Assembly (NCBI RefSeq): GCF_002831645.1
Contig: NZ_CP025117.1
Coordinates: 751,514-815,513, forward strand
DNA length: 64,000 nt
Direction of reading: 5' to 3'
From: Olleya sp. Bg11-27
GTDB taxonomy: Bacteria; Bacteroidota; Bacteroidia; Flavobacteriales; Flavobacteriaceae
Part shown: positions 45,686-55,851 of the stretch, piece by piece
How positions within the stretch are numbered: position 1 is the stretch's first letter
Layout: each line of letters starts with the position of its first letter
Notes under the pieces: generated by a model
The model's input: only the letters and a program-made list of their open reading frames with translations
What the model was told of the DNA's origin: nothing
Database searches by the model: none
Program-made: the position numbers and the translations under genes

Positions 45686-46918
45686 ATGAAACAACGTTTA
45701 CTCCTTTTAAGTGTGATTTGTTTTGTTTTGCTTGGCAGTACTTCCGCTTTAGCGCAAAAAAATAAAATTGACCAATTAGAAGCACAGCGTTTAGAAATTA
45801 AACAACAGATTAAACAAATAAATGATCTATTGTTTAAAAATCAATCTAAACAAAAAAGTCAAACCACATTAATAGAAGATTTAAATTACAAATTAAGTGT
45901 TAGACGTAACTTGATTAAAGTAACCAACCAGCAAGCTAATTTGATTAATAGATCTATTAATGTTAATCAAAAAAAGATATCAAATTTACGTGAGGAGTTG
46001 GTTATTCTAAAAGATAACTATGCCAAAACTATCCGTAATACCTATAAGAACAAAAGCAGTCAAAGTCGTGTTATGTTCTTGTTGTCTTCCAATGATTTTA
46101 GACAAGCCTATAAGCGTTTACAGTACATGAATCAGTACTCTAAATATCAAAAAGAACAAGGGGAAAATATTAAGGAAAAAGCGTTAAAACTTCAGAATTT
46201 AAATTTAGAATTAGGGCAGCAAAAAGCTGCTAAAGATAAACTGATTGCTGAAAATAGAGAGGTGCAAAAAGCATTGGAAGTGGATATGAAGCAACATGAA
46301 ACGGTGATGGCTTCAATTAAACAAAATTTAAATAAATATGCGGCACAAGTAAAAGAGAAGCAGAAAGAGGCTAGAGAAATTGATCGTGAAATAGATAAAA
46401 TTATTAAAGAAGCTATTGCAAGCTCTAATAAAAAAGCGAACGCAAAAAATAAAACAACTAAATCGTCGACGACATTTGCTTTAACACCTGAGGCAAAAAT
46501 TTTGGCTGCAGATTTTTTAAGTAATAAAGGGAAATTAGTTTGGCCTGTAGAAAAAGGCTTGGTTAAGGTTAAGTATGGTATACAACGTCATCCAACGGAT
46601 GCTTCGTTGTCTATAAATAGTACAGGTGTTCGTATTGCAACAGAGAAAGATGCCATTGTTAGAACGGTATTTAAAGGAGAAGTTTTAAAAATTATTGTTC
46701 AAAAAAGAGGAAATCCAACCGTACTAATAAAACATGGTAATTATATTACAGCGTATCATAATTTAAAAAAGATATCTGTTAAGCCTGGGGATAAGGTTGT
46801 TTCAAAACAAGAAATTGGAGAAGTCTTTACCGATAGCAAAGGGGAAACGCTATTATGGTTTAGTTTATATAAAAACGATAAATCTGTAAACCCTGCCGAG
46901 TGGATTTATAAGATGTAG
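45686..46918 (+). CDS. EnvC-like murein hydrolase activator (degenerate M23)
   Basis: A 410-residue protein: signal peptide (LLLLSVICFVLLGSTSALAQ), long coiled coil (residues 25-245) and a C-terminal LytM/M23-type domain (about 285-410). The zinc ligands of active M23 peptidases are missing: the first motif reads NSTGVRIA instead of HxGxD, and the HxH motif is replaced by LLWFSLY. This matches EnvC-type proteins that activate amidases rather than cut peptidoglycan themselves. It ends the flippase-dut-TPR run and is followed by a strong hairpin. Confidence 0.85.
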   Translation: MKQRLLLLSVICFVLLGSTSALAQKNKIDQLEAQRLEIKQQIKQINDLLFKNQSKQKSQTTLIEDLNYKLSVRRNLIKVTNQQANLINRSINVNQKKISNLREELVILKDNYAKTIRNTYKNKSSQSRVMFLLSSNDFRQAYKRLQYMNQYSKYQKEQGENIKEKALKLQNLNLELGQQKAAKDKLIAENREVQKALEVDMKQHETVMASIKQNLNKYAAQVKEKQKEAREIDREIDKIIKEAIASSNKKANAKNKTTKSSTTFALTPEAKILAADFLSNKGKLVWPVEKGLVKVKYGIQRHPTDASLSINSTGVRIATEKDAIVRTVFKGEVLKIIVQKRGNPTVLIKHGNYITAYHNLKKISVKPGDKVVSKQEIGEVFTDSKGETLLWFSLYKNDKSVNPAEWIYKM

Positions 46919-46940
46919 ACTGTCTAAATAATAAGTAATA

Positions 46941-46969
46941 AAAAACCCAATGCATTGCATTGGGTTTTT
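46941..46969. terminator. bidirectional terminator
   Basis: Arms AAAAACCCAATGCA and TGCATTGGGTTTTT, serving the EnvC-like gene on + and the thioesterase gene on the minus strand. Confidence 0.85.
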
Positions 46970-46975
46970 CGTTTT

Positions 46976-47488
46976 CTATATAAACAAAGCTTTAAGCTCT
47001 GTAGCATCGTTAGGTTTTATTTTTCCTGCTAGTAGTAAACTTAGTTGTTTACGTCTTAAAGCAGCAGCATAACGTTCTTTTTCTAAATCTGTTTCCGGTA
47101 TTAATTCTGGTACAGCAACAGGTGTTCCGGTTTCGTCTACAGCAACAAACGTATAAATAGCTTCGTTAGCTTTAGATCGGTTTCCAGATTCTCTGTCTTC
47201 GACCCAAACATCAATATATATCTCCATAGAGCTTTTAAAGGCTCTAGAGACCTTAGCGTCTACAGTAACAACACTTCCTAAGGGAACGGCTTTGTTAAAG
47301 GCGACGTGGTTAACAGAAGCAGTTACAACAATACGTCTTGAGTGTCGTCTAGCGCTAATACTAGCAGCACGATCCATTCTAGCTAGCAACTCGCCACCAA
47401 AAAGGTTGTTTAAAGGATTCGTTTCACTAGGTAAAACTAAATCAGTCATTACGGTTCTAGAGTGTTCGGCAGTTCTTGCGTTCATCAT
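46976..47488 (-). CDS. acyl-CoA thioesterase, hotdog fold
   Basis: A hotdog-fold thioesterase of 170 residues when started at ATG 47488. LPSETNPLNNLFGGELLARMD near residue 20 carries the N-terminal active-site region, and VNHVAFNKAVPLGSVV follows. The second half has VDVWVEDRESGNRSKANEAIYTF, typical of the YciA/BFIT-like acyl-CoA hydrolases. A TTG at 47509 would add 7 residues but lies within two bases of a -7 box (47507-47514), so I reject it. It is a single gene. Confidence 0.87.
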   Translation of the reverse strand: MMNARTAEHSRTVMTDLVLPSETNPLNNLFGGELLARMDRAASISARRHSRRIVVTASVNHVAFNKAVPLGSVVTVDAKVSRAFKSSMEIYIDVWVEDRESGNRSKANEAIYTFVAVDETGTPVAVPELIPETDLEKERYAAALRRKQLSLLLAGKIKPNDATELKALFI

Positions 47489-47506
47489 AATTTTTCTTTT
47501 CAGCCA

Positions 47507-47514
47507 CAAAGGTA
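47507..47514 (-). promoter_or_regulatory. -7 box of the thioesterase gene
   Basis: Minus strand TACCTTTG, an exact TAnnTTTG match, 18 bases before the chosen ATG. It excludes the longer start at 47509. Confidence 0.55.
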
Positions 47515-47560
47515 AGCTGATTTAAATATTTAGATTGCTGATTTTACAATTTATTAAGAA

Positions 47561-47597
47561 ATAAAAAACCTCAAAGAATTTAAATTCTTTGAGGTTT
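47561..47597 (-). terminator. terminator after the HU/SPOR gene
   Basis: A 32-base perfect palindrome (47566-47597; arm AAACCTCAAAGAATTT) followed on the minus strand by a T-rich run. Confidence 0.85.
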
Positions 47598-47622
47598 AAT
47601 TATAACTAATAATGGCTTGGTT

Positions 47623-48564
47623 TTAGTCTATTGCTTTAATAAGCACCCAAGCATCTTTGTTTTGTTCTTTTCTAATTGCATTTAAAGCGTTAAAAGCATC
47701 CTCTCTTGAAGTATAACTAGCATAAACTACTTGGTGTAGTCCATGTCTGTTTTTACCTATTTTACGGGCTTTAAAACCTTGGTCTTGTAACTGCGATACT
47801 TTTTTGTCCGAGTTTTCTTCTTCTCTGAAAGCACCAGCTACAATATGATAATTACCACTTTGCTTATTTACGTTTAAAGTAATAGCAGGTAACGGATTGC
47901 TAATTACAAAAGTCGCTTCTTGTATTTGACTATCTAATTGTGTGTTAGCTTCTTCTTGTGCTATTTGGTTATGTTGGTCTACATTATTAACATAGTTATT
48001 AAAACCAAAACCAGCAACTCCTAAAGCAACAACCGCAATGGCAGCATACTTGAAAAACGACGTAGTGTTACGCTTTTCAGGAGTAATAGTAAGCGGGATT
48101 ACTTTTTCAATAGTTTCTACTTCTTCTTCTTCTTTGTAAACTTCTCTAGTTACAGCAGGAGATACAAATTGAGACAATCCAAAAGCATCAGTTAAATAAT
48201 TAAGATGATAAGAAGGGTTAAACTCAATCTTACTTTCTGCATTAAATGTTAGATCACCAATGTTTTCAAAACTTAATGTTTCGCCTTCCGCTAAATAAGA
48301 CTTTAAAGACTTAACACGTTTAGATAAGTTTTGTAAGGCCGTTTCAAAAGGTATTTTTTCCACATCTGCTATATAACGAATTAACAAACCATCATTAGTC
48401 TGTATTTGCTCGTTAAAAGATAACGTCTTTTTTGGTGGATAAAACGCATTGGTACTATCGTGTACTTGTGCAGATTGACGTTGTGTTAAAAATGATCCAA
48501 ATTCAGGAATCGTAACACAGTCATATCTGTATAATAAATCGCTTATGTAATGTTCTAATTGCAT
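47623..48564 (-). CDS. HU-domain and SPOR-domain protein
   Basis: A 313-residue Bacteroidota-type protein. The N-terminal 100 residues (LEHYISDLLYRYDCVTIPEF, then SFNEQIQTNDGLLIRYIADV) form an HU-like (CCDC81-type) domain. A membrane helix near residues 172-190 (YAAIAVVALGVAGFGF) follows. The C-terminal SPOR domain (about 235-313, YHIVAGAFREEENSDKKVSQ) binds denuded glycans at the division septum. A role linking the septum to a cytoplasmic partner is inferred. Promoter box at 48570-48577. Confidence 0.85.
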   Translation of the reverse strand: MQLEHYISDLLYRYDCVTIPEFGSFLTQRQSAQVHDSTNAFYPPKKTLSFNEQIQTNDGLLIRYIADVEKIPFETALQNLSKRVKSLKSYLAEGETLSFENIGDLTFNAESKIEFNPSYHLNYLTDAFGLSQFVSPAVTREVYKEEEEVETIEKVIPLTITPEKRNTTSFFKYAAIAVVALGVAGFGFNNYVNNVDQHNQIAQEEANTQLDSQIQEATFVISNPLPAITLNVNKQSGNYHIVAGAFREEENSDKKVSQLQDQGFKARKIGKNRHGLHQVVYASYTSREDAFNALNAIRKEQNKDAWVLIKAID

Positions 48565-48569
48565 AGAAA

Positions 48570-48577
48570 CAAAGTTA
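48570..48577 (-). promoter_or_regulatory. -7 box of the HU/SPOR gene
   Basis: Minus strand TAACTTTG, an exact TAnnTTTG match, 5 bases before the ATG; the mRNA leader would be extremely short or absent. Confidence 0.45.
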
Positions 48578-48670
48578 GAAAATTTTAAAAACCAATAAAA
48601 TTTTGGCGGTATTAGTTATTAACAGAGTTAAATTTCTTTTCTTGTAGATTCAAAATCAGTACAATAAAAA

Positions 48671-49774
48671 ATGAATGACGACCAATTAAGATATAATTTA
48701 GCCTTACAACACGTTTCAAAAATAGGAGATACCACTGCAAAAAAGCTAATTAATCATTGCGGAAGCGCGGAAGCGGTCTTTAAAGAGAAAAAACAAAACC
48801 TATTAAAAATTGATGGTATAGGTGAAATTATTTTAAGTGAATTGTATCAGTCTAGTCATTTTGAAGCGGCAGACAGTGAGATGAAATTTATTAAAGATGA
48901 AAACATTAAACACCATCATTTTACTGATGAAACATATCCGGAAAATTTAAAACACTGTATTGATAGTCCTATTGTTTTATTTGAAAGCGGAAACATTAAT
49001 CTTAACAACAAACATATTATTAGTATTGTTGGTGCTAGAAAAATAACAACTTCTGGCATTGCTTTTTGTGAAAAATTAGTAGAAGAGTTAGCAATTTATA
49101 AACCTATTATTGTATCGGGCTTTGCTTATGGTACAGATATTACAGCACATAAAACAGCGGTGAAAAATAATTTGCAAACCATAGGTTGTTTAGCGCACGG
49201 TTTAAATCAGATTTATCCAAAGGTGCATAAAAAGTATGTGGCAGAAGTCGAAAATAACGGTGGGTTTTTTACAGATTTTTGGAGTAGCGATAATTTTGAT
49301 CGGAATAATTTTTTAAAACGAAATCGAATTATTGCAGGGATAAGCCAAGCGACCATTGTTATTGAGTCAGCAGAAAAAGGGGGGAGTTTGGTAACCGCAG
49401 ATATTGCAAATTCTTATAATAGAGATGTGTTTGCTGTGCCAGGTCGCGTTACTGATAGTCAAAGTATAGGTTGTAATAACTTAATAAAACAACAAAAAGC
49501 ACATTTGTTATCGACGCCTTTAGATGTGCCTTATATTTTAAATTGGCAATTGGAGCACTTAAAAAAACCACCAGTTCAAAAGCAATTGTTTATTGAGTTA
49601 GAGGCGGACGAAAAATTAGTTTATAATTATTTAAAAGACAAAGAAAAAGAATTGTTGGATAGTATCGCTATTAATTGCAAAATGCCAACGTATAAATTAG
49701 CTGGCATTTTACTTAATATGGAATTAAAAGGAGTGATTAGACCACTACCTGGTAAGTTGTTTGAAGTGATTTAG
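48671..49774 (+). CDS. dprA: DNA processing protein DprA
   Basis: Loads RecA on incoming single-stranded DNA in transformation. The 367-residue protein has an N-terminal HhH-like part (KIDGIGEIILSELY), the Rossmann core with SIVGARKITTSG near residue 120, IVSGFAYGTDITAHKTAV near residue 155 and RNRIIAGISQATIVIESAEK near residue 215, then VFAVPG. A C-terminal winged-helix-like domain (residues 300-367) completes the usual length. It ends 9 bases from the convergent trpS. Confidence 0.93.
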   Translation: MNDDQLRYNLALQHVSKIGDTTAKKLINHCGSAEAVFKEKKQNLLKIDGIGEIILSELYQSSHFEAADSEMKFIKDENIKHHHFTDETYPENLKHCIDSPIVLFESGNINLNNKHIISIVGARKITTSGIAFCEKLVEELAIYKPIIVSGFAYGTDITAHKTAVKNNLQTIGCLAHGLNQIYPKVHKKYVAEVENNGGFFTDFWSSDNFDRNNFLKRNRIIAGISQATIVIESAEKGGSLVTADIANSYNRDVFAVPGRVTDSQSIGCNNLIKQQKAHLLSTPLDVPYILNWQLEHLKKPPVQKQLFIELEADEKLVYNYLKDKEKELLDSIAINCKMPTYKLAGILLNMELKGVIRPLPGKLFEVI

Positions 49775-49783
49775 GTCCTAAAA

Positions 49784-50752
49784 TTAATACCCAAGCTTCT
49801 CTCTTACTCTAACTAGAACATCATTAGCTACTTTTTTAGCTTTTTCTGCGCCTTTTGCTAAAGCATCATCTATTTCGTTTAAATTAGACATGTAATGATT
49901 GTAACGTTCACGTTCAGTTTCAAAGGTTGCTAAGATTAATTCGTATAACGCTTGTTTAGCATGACCATAACCGTAATTACCGTTTTCGTAATTTGCTTTC
50001 ATCGTCGTTATATCGTCTTCCGTAGCTAATAGTTTATATAATGCAAAACAGTTACATGTAGACCAATCTTTTGGATCTTCCAATGCGGTACTATCTGTTT
50101 CGATAGTCATGATTTGTTTGCGTAATTTTTTTTCTGGTAAAAAGATGTTTATGGTGTTCCCTTTACTTTTACTCATTTTAGCACCATCAGTACCAGGGAT
50201 AAGCATATTGCTTTCTTGGATTTTCCCTTCTGGGATTACAAATGTTTCTCCTAATTTAGCATGAAATCTTGAGGCAACATCTCGAGTCATTTCAATATGC
50301 TGTAATTGGTCTTTTCCGACAGGAATAATATCTGCATCATACAGTAAAATGTCTGCCGCCATTAACATTGGGTAAGTAAATAATCCAACGTTTACATCTT
50401 CTAAACGGTCAGCCTTGTCTTTAAAACTATGCGCTAAAGTCAAACGTTGAAAAGGAAAAAAGCAGCTTAAATACCAAGATAACTCAGTGGTTTGAGGGAT
50501 ATCACTTTGTCTATAAAACACTGTTTTTTCTATATCTAATCCTAAAGCCAGCCAAGTCGCAGCAGTAGAGTAGGTGTTGTTTCTAAGTGTCTCAGCATCT
50601 TTAATTTGAGTTAAAGAATGCATGTCTGCAATAAATAAAAATGATTCGTTTTTAGCATCATTAGATAATGCTATTGCAGGACGCAATGCGCCCATTATGT
50701 TTCCAAAATGAGGTGTTCCTGTACTTTGTATTCCTGTAAGTATTCTTGGCAT
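49784..50752 (-). CDS. trpS: tryptophanyl-tRNA synthetase
   Basis: Class I synthetase of 322 residues. The HIGH-type motif is TPHFGNIMGAL near residue 12, and the KMSKS motif is present exactly in GAKMSKSKGNTI near residue 195. DADIIPVGKDQLQHIEMTRD is the tRNA-Trp-side landmark. Length is normal. It has a complete Bacteroidota promoter upstream (50776-50806). It is convergent with dprA and divergent from the acyltransferase gene. Confidence 0.97.
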   Translation of the reverse strand: MPRILTGIQSTGTPHFGNIMGALRPAIALSNDAKNESFLFIADMHSLTQIKDAETLRNNTYSTAATWLALGLDIEKTVFYRQSDIPQTTELSWYLSCFFPFQRLTLAHSFKDKADRLEDVNVGLFTYPMLMAADILLYDADIIPVGKDQLQHIEMTRDVASRFHAKLGETFVIPEGKIQESNMLIPGTDGAKMSKSKGNTINIFLPEKKLRKQIMTIETDSTALEDPKDWSTCNCFALYKLLATEDDITTMKANYENGNYGYGHAKQALYELILATFETERERYNHYMSNLNEIDDALAKGAEKAKKVANDVLVRVREKLGY

Positions 50753-50775
50753 AATTATAAATATGTTCTAAGTCG

Positions 50776-50806
50776 CAAAGGTAATTTTTTTAGTAGAATA
50801 CCTCAA
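50776..50806 (-). promoter_or_regulatory. trpS promoter
   Basis: Minus strand TTG (50804-50806), 20 bases, TACCTTTG (50776-50783): both elements match the Bacteroidota consensus with normal spacing. Confidence 0.65.
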
Positions 50807-50831
50807 TTAATTTAGTTAGTTTTGGCACATA

Positions 50832-51569
50832 ATGATCGTATTTAAATATATTTTTTGGATATTTTACCGTATTTGGTTCTATATAATGGTGGCATTGCCA
50901 ATTATTATCATGTTTCCATTTTTAATAGTTTCTATTTTAAAAGAATCTTGGTACCCTTATTTTTTTAAGTTAGCGCGTATTTGGGCTAGATTTATTTTAA
51001 TTGGGATGGGATTTTGTACTAAGACTGAATATCTTCAGAAGCCAGAGGCTAATAAAAGTTATATGTTTATAGCTAACCATACATCAATGATTGATATTAT
51101 GTTAATGTTGGTTACGGTTAAAAATCCTTTTGTTTTTGTAGGTAAAGCGGAGTTGTCTAAAATACCGTTATTTGGATTTTTCTATAAACGGACTTGTATT
51201 TTAGTGGATAGAAGCAGCGCGCAAAGTAGACAAGCCGTGTTTTTAAGAGCACAGAGAAGGCTAAAGCAAGGTTTAAGTATTTGTATATTCCCTGAAGGCC
51301 TTGTTCCAGAAGAAGATATTTTGCTGGGTGAATTTAAAGACGGTGCTTTCCGATTAGCGATAAATCACAATACACCAATAGTGCCTATTACTTTTGGTGA
51401 TAATAAAAAACGTTTTTCTTACACTTTTTTTAGTGGAGGACCAGGGGTTATGAGAGCTAAAATGCATCATTTTATTCCAACCGTAGCGTTAGCTAAAGAA
51501 GATACTAGAGGTTTAAATGAGCAGTCTAAAAGTGTTATTTTAGAACAATTAAAAATGTTTTTAAAATAG
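50832..51569 (+). CDS. plsC: 1-acyl-sn-glycerol-3-phosphate acyltransferase
   Basis: A 245-residue membrane acyltransferase. An N-terminal membrane helix (residues 15-35) is followed by the catalytic HX4D motif in NHTSMIDI near residue 83 and the substrate motif FPEGLVPEED near residue 157. VPITFGDNKKRFSY matches block IV. It makes phosphatidic acid at the inner membrane. Related enzymes in this family may transfer other acyl groups, so the exact substrate is not certain. An imperfect terminator hairpin follows. Confidence 0.87.
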   Translation: MIVFKYIFWIFYRIWFYIMVALPIIIMFPFLIVSILKESWYPYFFKLARIWARFILIGMGFCTKTEYLQKPEANKSYMFIANHTSMIDIMLMLVTVKNPFVFVGKAELSKIPLFGFFYKRTCILVDRSSAQSRQAVFLRAQRRLKQGLSICIFPEGLVPEEDILLGEFKDGAFRLAINHNTPIVPITFGDNKKRFSYTFFSGGPGVMRAKMHHFIPTVALAKEDTRGLNEQSKSVILEQLKMFLK

Positions 51570-51600
51570 AAAAGCCACTCTTGGCACAGAGCAGCTTTTC
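51569..51600. terminator. imperfect hairpin between plsC and the sigma operon
   Basis: GAAAAGCCACTCT and AGAGCAGCTTTTC pair with a central two-base mismatch. It lies between convergent genes and can serve both. Confidence 0.5.
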
Positions 51601-51633
51601 AGTATATTTCCCTAATTAAAGGGCACTTAAAAA

Positions 51634-53277
<1,644 letters not shown>

Positions 53278-53820
53278 TTATAATGATTGGGAATTTAAGC
53301 CCATTTTGTGTGCTAATATTTTTTCTTTTAATAATTGTCTAGCTCTTGCAAGGTTAGACTTTGTGGTCCCAGTGGTTATGGATAAGAGATTGGCAATTTC
53401 TTTATGTGAGTAACCATCTAAAACATATAGGTTGAATACTAAACGATATCGGTCTGGTAATTCCTGAATGTATTGCAGTAAATAATCGATACTGACTTCA
53501 TCTTCATCAAGATCGACCTCTTCATCTACTATAGCGTCTTCATTAATTATTTCAAATACTTTCTGGCTCCTGTAACGTTGCAAAGCTGTATTTATAGCTA
53601 TTCGTTTAAGCCAGCCTTCAAAACTTCCTTTGTTTTTGTACTGCTTTATTTTGTTAAAAATAGTTATAAATGCGTCCTGTAAATTATCTTCAGCTTCTGC
53701 ATAGGAGCTCGAATACTTTAAGCTGACCGAGAATAATTTGCTTGAAAAAAGCTGGTATAATTCACTTTGTGCTTTAGTATCATTGGACTTACATTTATGT
53801 ATGAGTTTGTCTAAACCCAA
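53278..53820 (-). CDS. ECF-type RNA polymerase sigma factor
   Basis: A 180-residue group IV sigma-70. Region 2 includes AEDNLQDAFITIFNKIKQYK and GSFEGWLKRIAINTALQRYR. Region 4 has LPDRYRLVFNLYVLDGYSHK and EIANLLSITTGTTKSNLARA, with the recognition helix at about residues 148-168. An acidic linker (EDAIVDEEVDLDEDE) separates the two. It lies between a lipoprotein gene (27 bases upstream) and the putative anti-sigma barrel protein (no gap). The promoter motif upstream of the operon at 54284-54311 may be its own target. Confidence 0.92.
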   Translation of the reverse strand: MGLDKLIHKCKSNDTKAQSELYQLFSSKLFSVSLKYSSSYAEAEDNLQDAFITIFNKIKQYKNKGSFEGWLKRIAINTALQRYRSQKVFEIINEDAIVDEEVDLDEDEVSIDYLLQYIQELPDRYRLVFNLYVLDGYSHKEIANLLSITTGTTKSNLARARQLLKEKILAHKMGLNSQSL

Positions 53821-53847
53821 TTTTAGCGATGATTTTAGTTAATAGTT

Positions 53848-54252
53848 TTATTGTACAGGTATTTCCATTGTTAGATAAACATTCTCTCCATTGGCATCTT
53901 CTCCTTGCCAGAATTTAAATATGTAATCCTCTTGATCTGTGACAATAAAATTAAAGGACTTTTCTACTTCTAAATTAGAGTCTTCGCAAGTGTCACTATC
54001 GTAAACTGAATTTATTATTGCAATTGTTCTGATATTATCTTCTTTGACATAATAAATGTCATAAAAGGCATAACAATTGGTGGGTTGAATGTAATTAAGG
54101 TCTATTTGATAGGTTTGTCCTTGTTCAAAATATTCTGGCACAGTTACGCTTTCAATAGGTATGGGTTCCAAATTTAGTCTTGGTCGTTGTTCTTCGTCGA
54201 CGCTACAAGACATAAAGAGTAATACTATTAAAGCGGTTATAAGCTTTTTCAT
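53848..54252 (-). CDS. lipoprotein, first gene of the sigma operon
   Basis: A 134-residue lipoprotein with signal ending LLFMSC (Cys 16). The mature part is beta-rich (YFEQGQTYQIDLNYIQPTNC, then FKFWQGEDANGENVYLTMEI) and has two further Cys residues (TNCYAF, SDTCED) that could form a disulfide. The length and strand pattern suggest a small beta-sandwich. I do not recognise a family. Only 27 bases separate it from the sigma gene, so it is likely co-transcribed and could be a sensor partner or target of the regulon. Confidence 0.8.
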   Translation of the reverse strand: MKKLITALIVLLFMSCSVDEEQRPRLNLEPIPIESVTVPEYFEQGQTYQIDLNYIQPTNCYAFYDIYYVKEDNIRTIAIINSVYDSDTCEDSNLEVEKSFNFIVTDQEDYIFKFWQGEDANGENVYLTMEIPVQ

Positions 54253-54283
54253 TTTTTAAGAAACTAAATAGTTGTTACTAAAG

Positions 54284-54311
54284 AGATGCATGAGTTGTCA
54301 AAAGGTTGCGT
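54284..54311 (-). promoter_or_regulatory. ECF-like promoter motif of the lipoprotein-sigma operon
   Basis: Minus strand ACGCAACCTTTT (54311-54300), then GCATCT (54289-54284). There are 14 bases between AACC and GCATCT. The predicted transcription start is about 25 bases before the lipoprotein ATG. The same motif with identical spacing occurs at 55427-55454. Confidence 0.65.
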
Positions 54312-54322
54312 CTTAAACCAAA

Positions 54323-54349
54323 AAAAATCCCGATTTTATCGGGATTTTT
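54323..54349 (-). terminator. recA terminator
   Basis: Arms AAAAATCCCGAT and ATCGGGATTTTT around loop TTT, followed on the minus strand by a long T-run; it lies just after the recA stop. Confidence 0.85.
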
Positions 54350-54353
54350 AATT

Positions 54354-55358
54354 TTAAACACTTTCTTTAATAGCGATTTTTATTTTCTGTTCCAGTTCGT
54401 CAAACAGTTCTGGATTATCTTTTATAATAAGCTTAACAGCATCTCGTCCTTGCCCTAGTTTGGTGTCACCATAACTAAACCATGAACCACTTTTTTTGAT
54501 AATTTCTTTTTCTACAGCAACATCTAAAATTTCTCCAACTTTACTAACGCCTTCTCCATACATAATGTCGAATTCAGCCATTCTAAAAGGTGGTGCAACT
54601 TTGTTTTTTACTACTTTGACTCTAGTTTTATTACCTAATACGCCACCATTACTATCTTTTATTTGTGTAGATCGTCTGATGTCTAACCTAACAGAAGCGT
54701 AAAATTTTAATGCGTTACCACCAGTTGTTGTTTCTGGGTTACCAAACATAACACCAATTTTTTCACGTAGCTGGTTAATAAATATTACGGTACAATTAGT
54801 TTTGCTTATAGAGGCCGTTAATTTTCTAAGGGCTTGTGACATTAAACGAGCGTGTAGTCCCATTTTAGAGTCACCCATTTCTCCTTCAATTTCTGCTTTT
54901 GGAGTTAATGCGGCAACCGAGTCAATAACAACAATATCAATAGCGCCAGATCTAATTAAATTATCGGCAATTTCTAAAGCTTGTTCTCCATTATCTGGTT
55001 GAGAAATAATAAGATTATCAATATCTACACCTAATTTTTCTGCGTAAAACCTATCAAAAGCATGTTCCGCATCAATAAATGCAGCAATACCTCCTGCTTT
55101 TTGTGCTTCTGCAATAGCATGAAGCGTTAAGGTTGTTTTTCCAGAAGATTCTGGACCATATATTTCTATAACTCTACCTCTTGGGTAACCACCAACTCCT
55201 AATGCAATATCCAAACCTAAAGATCCCGATGGGATAGCCTCTACATCAACAACAGCAGCATCACTCATTTTCATTACCGTACCTTTTCCGTAGGCTTTGT
55301 CTAATTTGTCTAAGGTTAATTGTAATGCTTTTAGCTTTGCTTCTTTCTCTTTACTCAT
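54354..55358 (-). CDS. recA: recombinase RecA
   Basis: A 334-residue RecA. Walker [10 protein letters not shown] at residues 68-76, the Walker B region [12 protein letters not shown] near residue 140, loop L1 [20 protein letters not shown] and L2 with [19 protein letters not shown] and [17 protein letters not shown] are all present. Length is slightly short but normal for the group. It is transcribed alone and has its own terminator. Motif-like sites for a sigma factor lie on each side but face away from recA. Confidence 0.98.
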   Translation of the reverse strand: MSKEKEAKLKALQLTLDKLDKAYGKGTVMKMSDAAVVDVEAIPSGSLGLDIALGVGGYPRGRVIEIYGPESSGKTTLTLHAIAEAQKAGGIAAFIDAEHAFDRFYAEKLGVDIDNLIISQPDNGEQALEIADNLIRSGAIDIVVIDSVAALTPKAEIEGEMGDSKMGLHARLMSQALRKLTASISKTNCTVIFINQLREKIGVMFGNPETTTGGNALKFYASVRLDIRRSTQIKDSNGGVLGNKTRVKVVKNKVAPPFRMAEFDIMYGEGVSKVGEILDVAVEKEIIKKSGSWFSYGDTKLGQGRDAVKLIIKDNPELFDELEQKIKIAIKESV

Positions 55359-55426
55359 ACGTCAAGTTTTATTAAAAAATTTTTCTATGCTAAAATACTA
55401 CTTTTTTAAAGAATTTTAATTTTCTC

Positions 55427-55454
55427 ACGCAACCTTTTTAAAGTTTTTGCATCT
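55427..55454 (+). promoter_or_regulatory. second ECF-like promoter motif
   Basis: ACGCAACCTTTT (55427-55438), then GCATCT (55449-55454), with the same 14-base spacer between AACC and GCATCT as in front of the sigma operon. It points towards the small unit ending at 55718. Confidence 0.65.
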
Positions 55455-55537
55455 ACTTATTGAAGTGGAAAAGATATGCTATGAAAAAGAAAATTTAATC
55501 CGCTTATAAAAATGTTAATCCTTTAAATTTTAGGGAT

Positions 55538-55630
55538 ATGAAATATTTGAAAAAGTTAGTACGCACAAAAACATTGGGCGTTTCAGTTGCTATTTTACTT
55601 AATAGTATCTGTAAAGCCGATGGAGGTTAG
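55538..55630 (+). CDS. 30-residue basic/hydrophobic peptide ORF
   Basis: ATG AAA TAT TTG to TAG, 30 codons. The peptide has a basic start (KYLKKLVRTKT), a hydrophobic core (LGVSVAILLNSI) and a short CKADGG end with one Cys. It could be a small membrane-active or exported peptide, or the ORF may be accidental. It lies about 75 bases after the expected transcription start of the ECF-like promoter and 54 bases before a strong terminator, so it would sit on a transcript of about 260 bases. No family is recognised. Conservation in related genomes would decide whether it is a gene. Confidence 0.4.
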   Translation: MKYLKKLVRTKTLGVSVAILLNSICKADGG

Positions 55631-55683
55631 CTCGTATGATTGTTTAATAATTTAGTTAAATAATATAAACGAGTTAGTCTATA

Positions 55684-55718
55684 AAAAGTCCTTTGCAGAG
55701 TGCAAAGGACTTTTTTTT
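55684..55718 (+). terminator. terminator of the small transcription unit
   Basis: AAAAGTCCTTTGCA and TGCAAAGGACTTTT pair over 14 base pairs around loop GAG, followed by eight T. It is a strong intrinsic terminator with no large gene upstream on that strand. Confidence 0.9.
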
Positions 55719-55784
55719 AAATACTTTTTTTAGTGAAAGGAAACATCAAAAACTACGTTTCTAATCTATTAAATAAGCAACAGT

Positions 55785-55814
55785 TTGCTTAGTTCGGCAA
55801 AAATAATACCTTTG
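55785..55814 (+). promoter_or_regulatory. trhO promoter
   Basis: TTG (55785-55787), 19 bases, TACCTTTG (55807-55814): a full match to the Bacteroidota consensus. Confidence 0.65.
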
Positions 55815-55851
55815 CAAAAACTTTTTATTAACACTTAAAACTAAGTATAGC

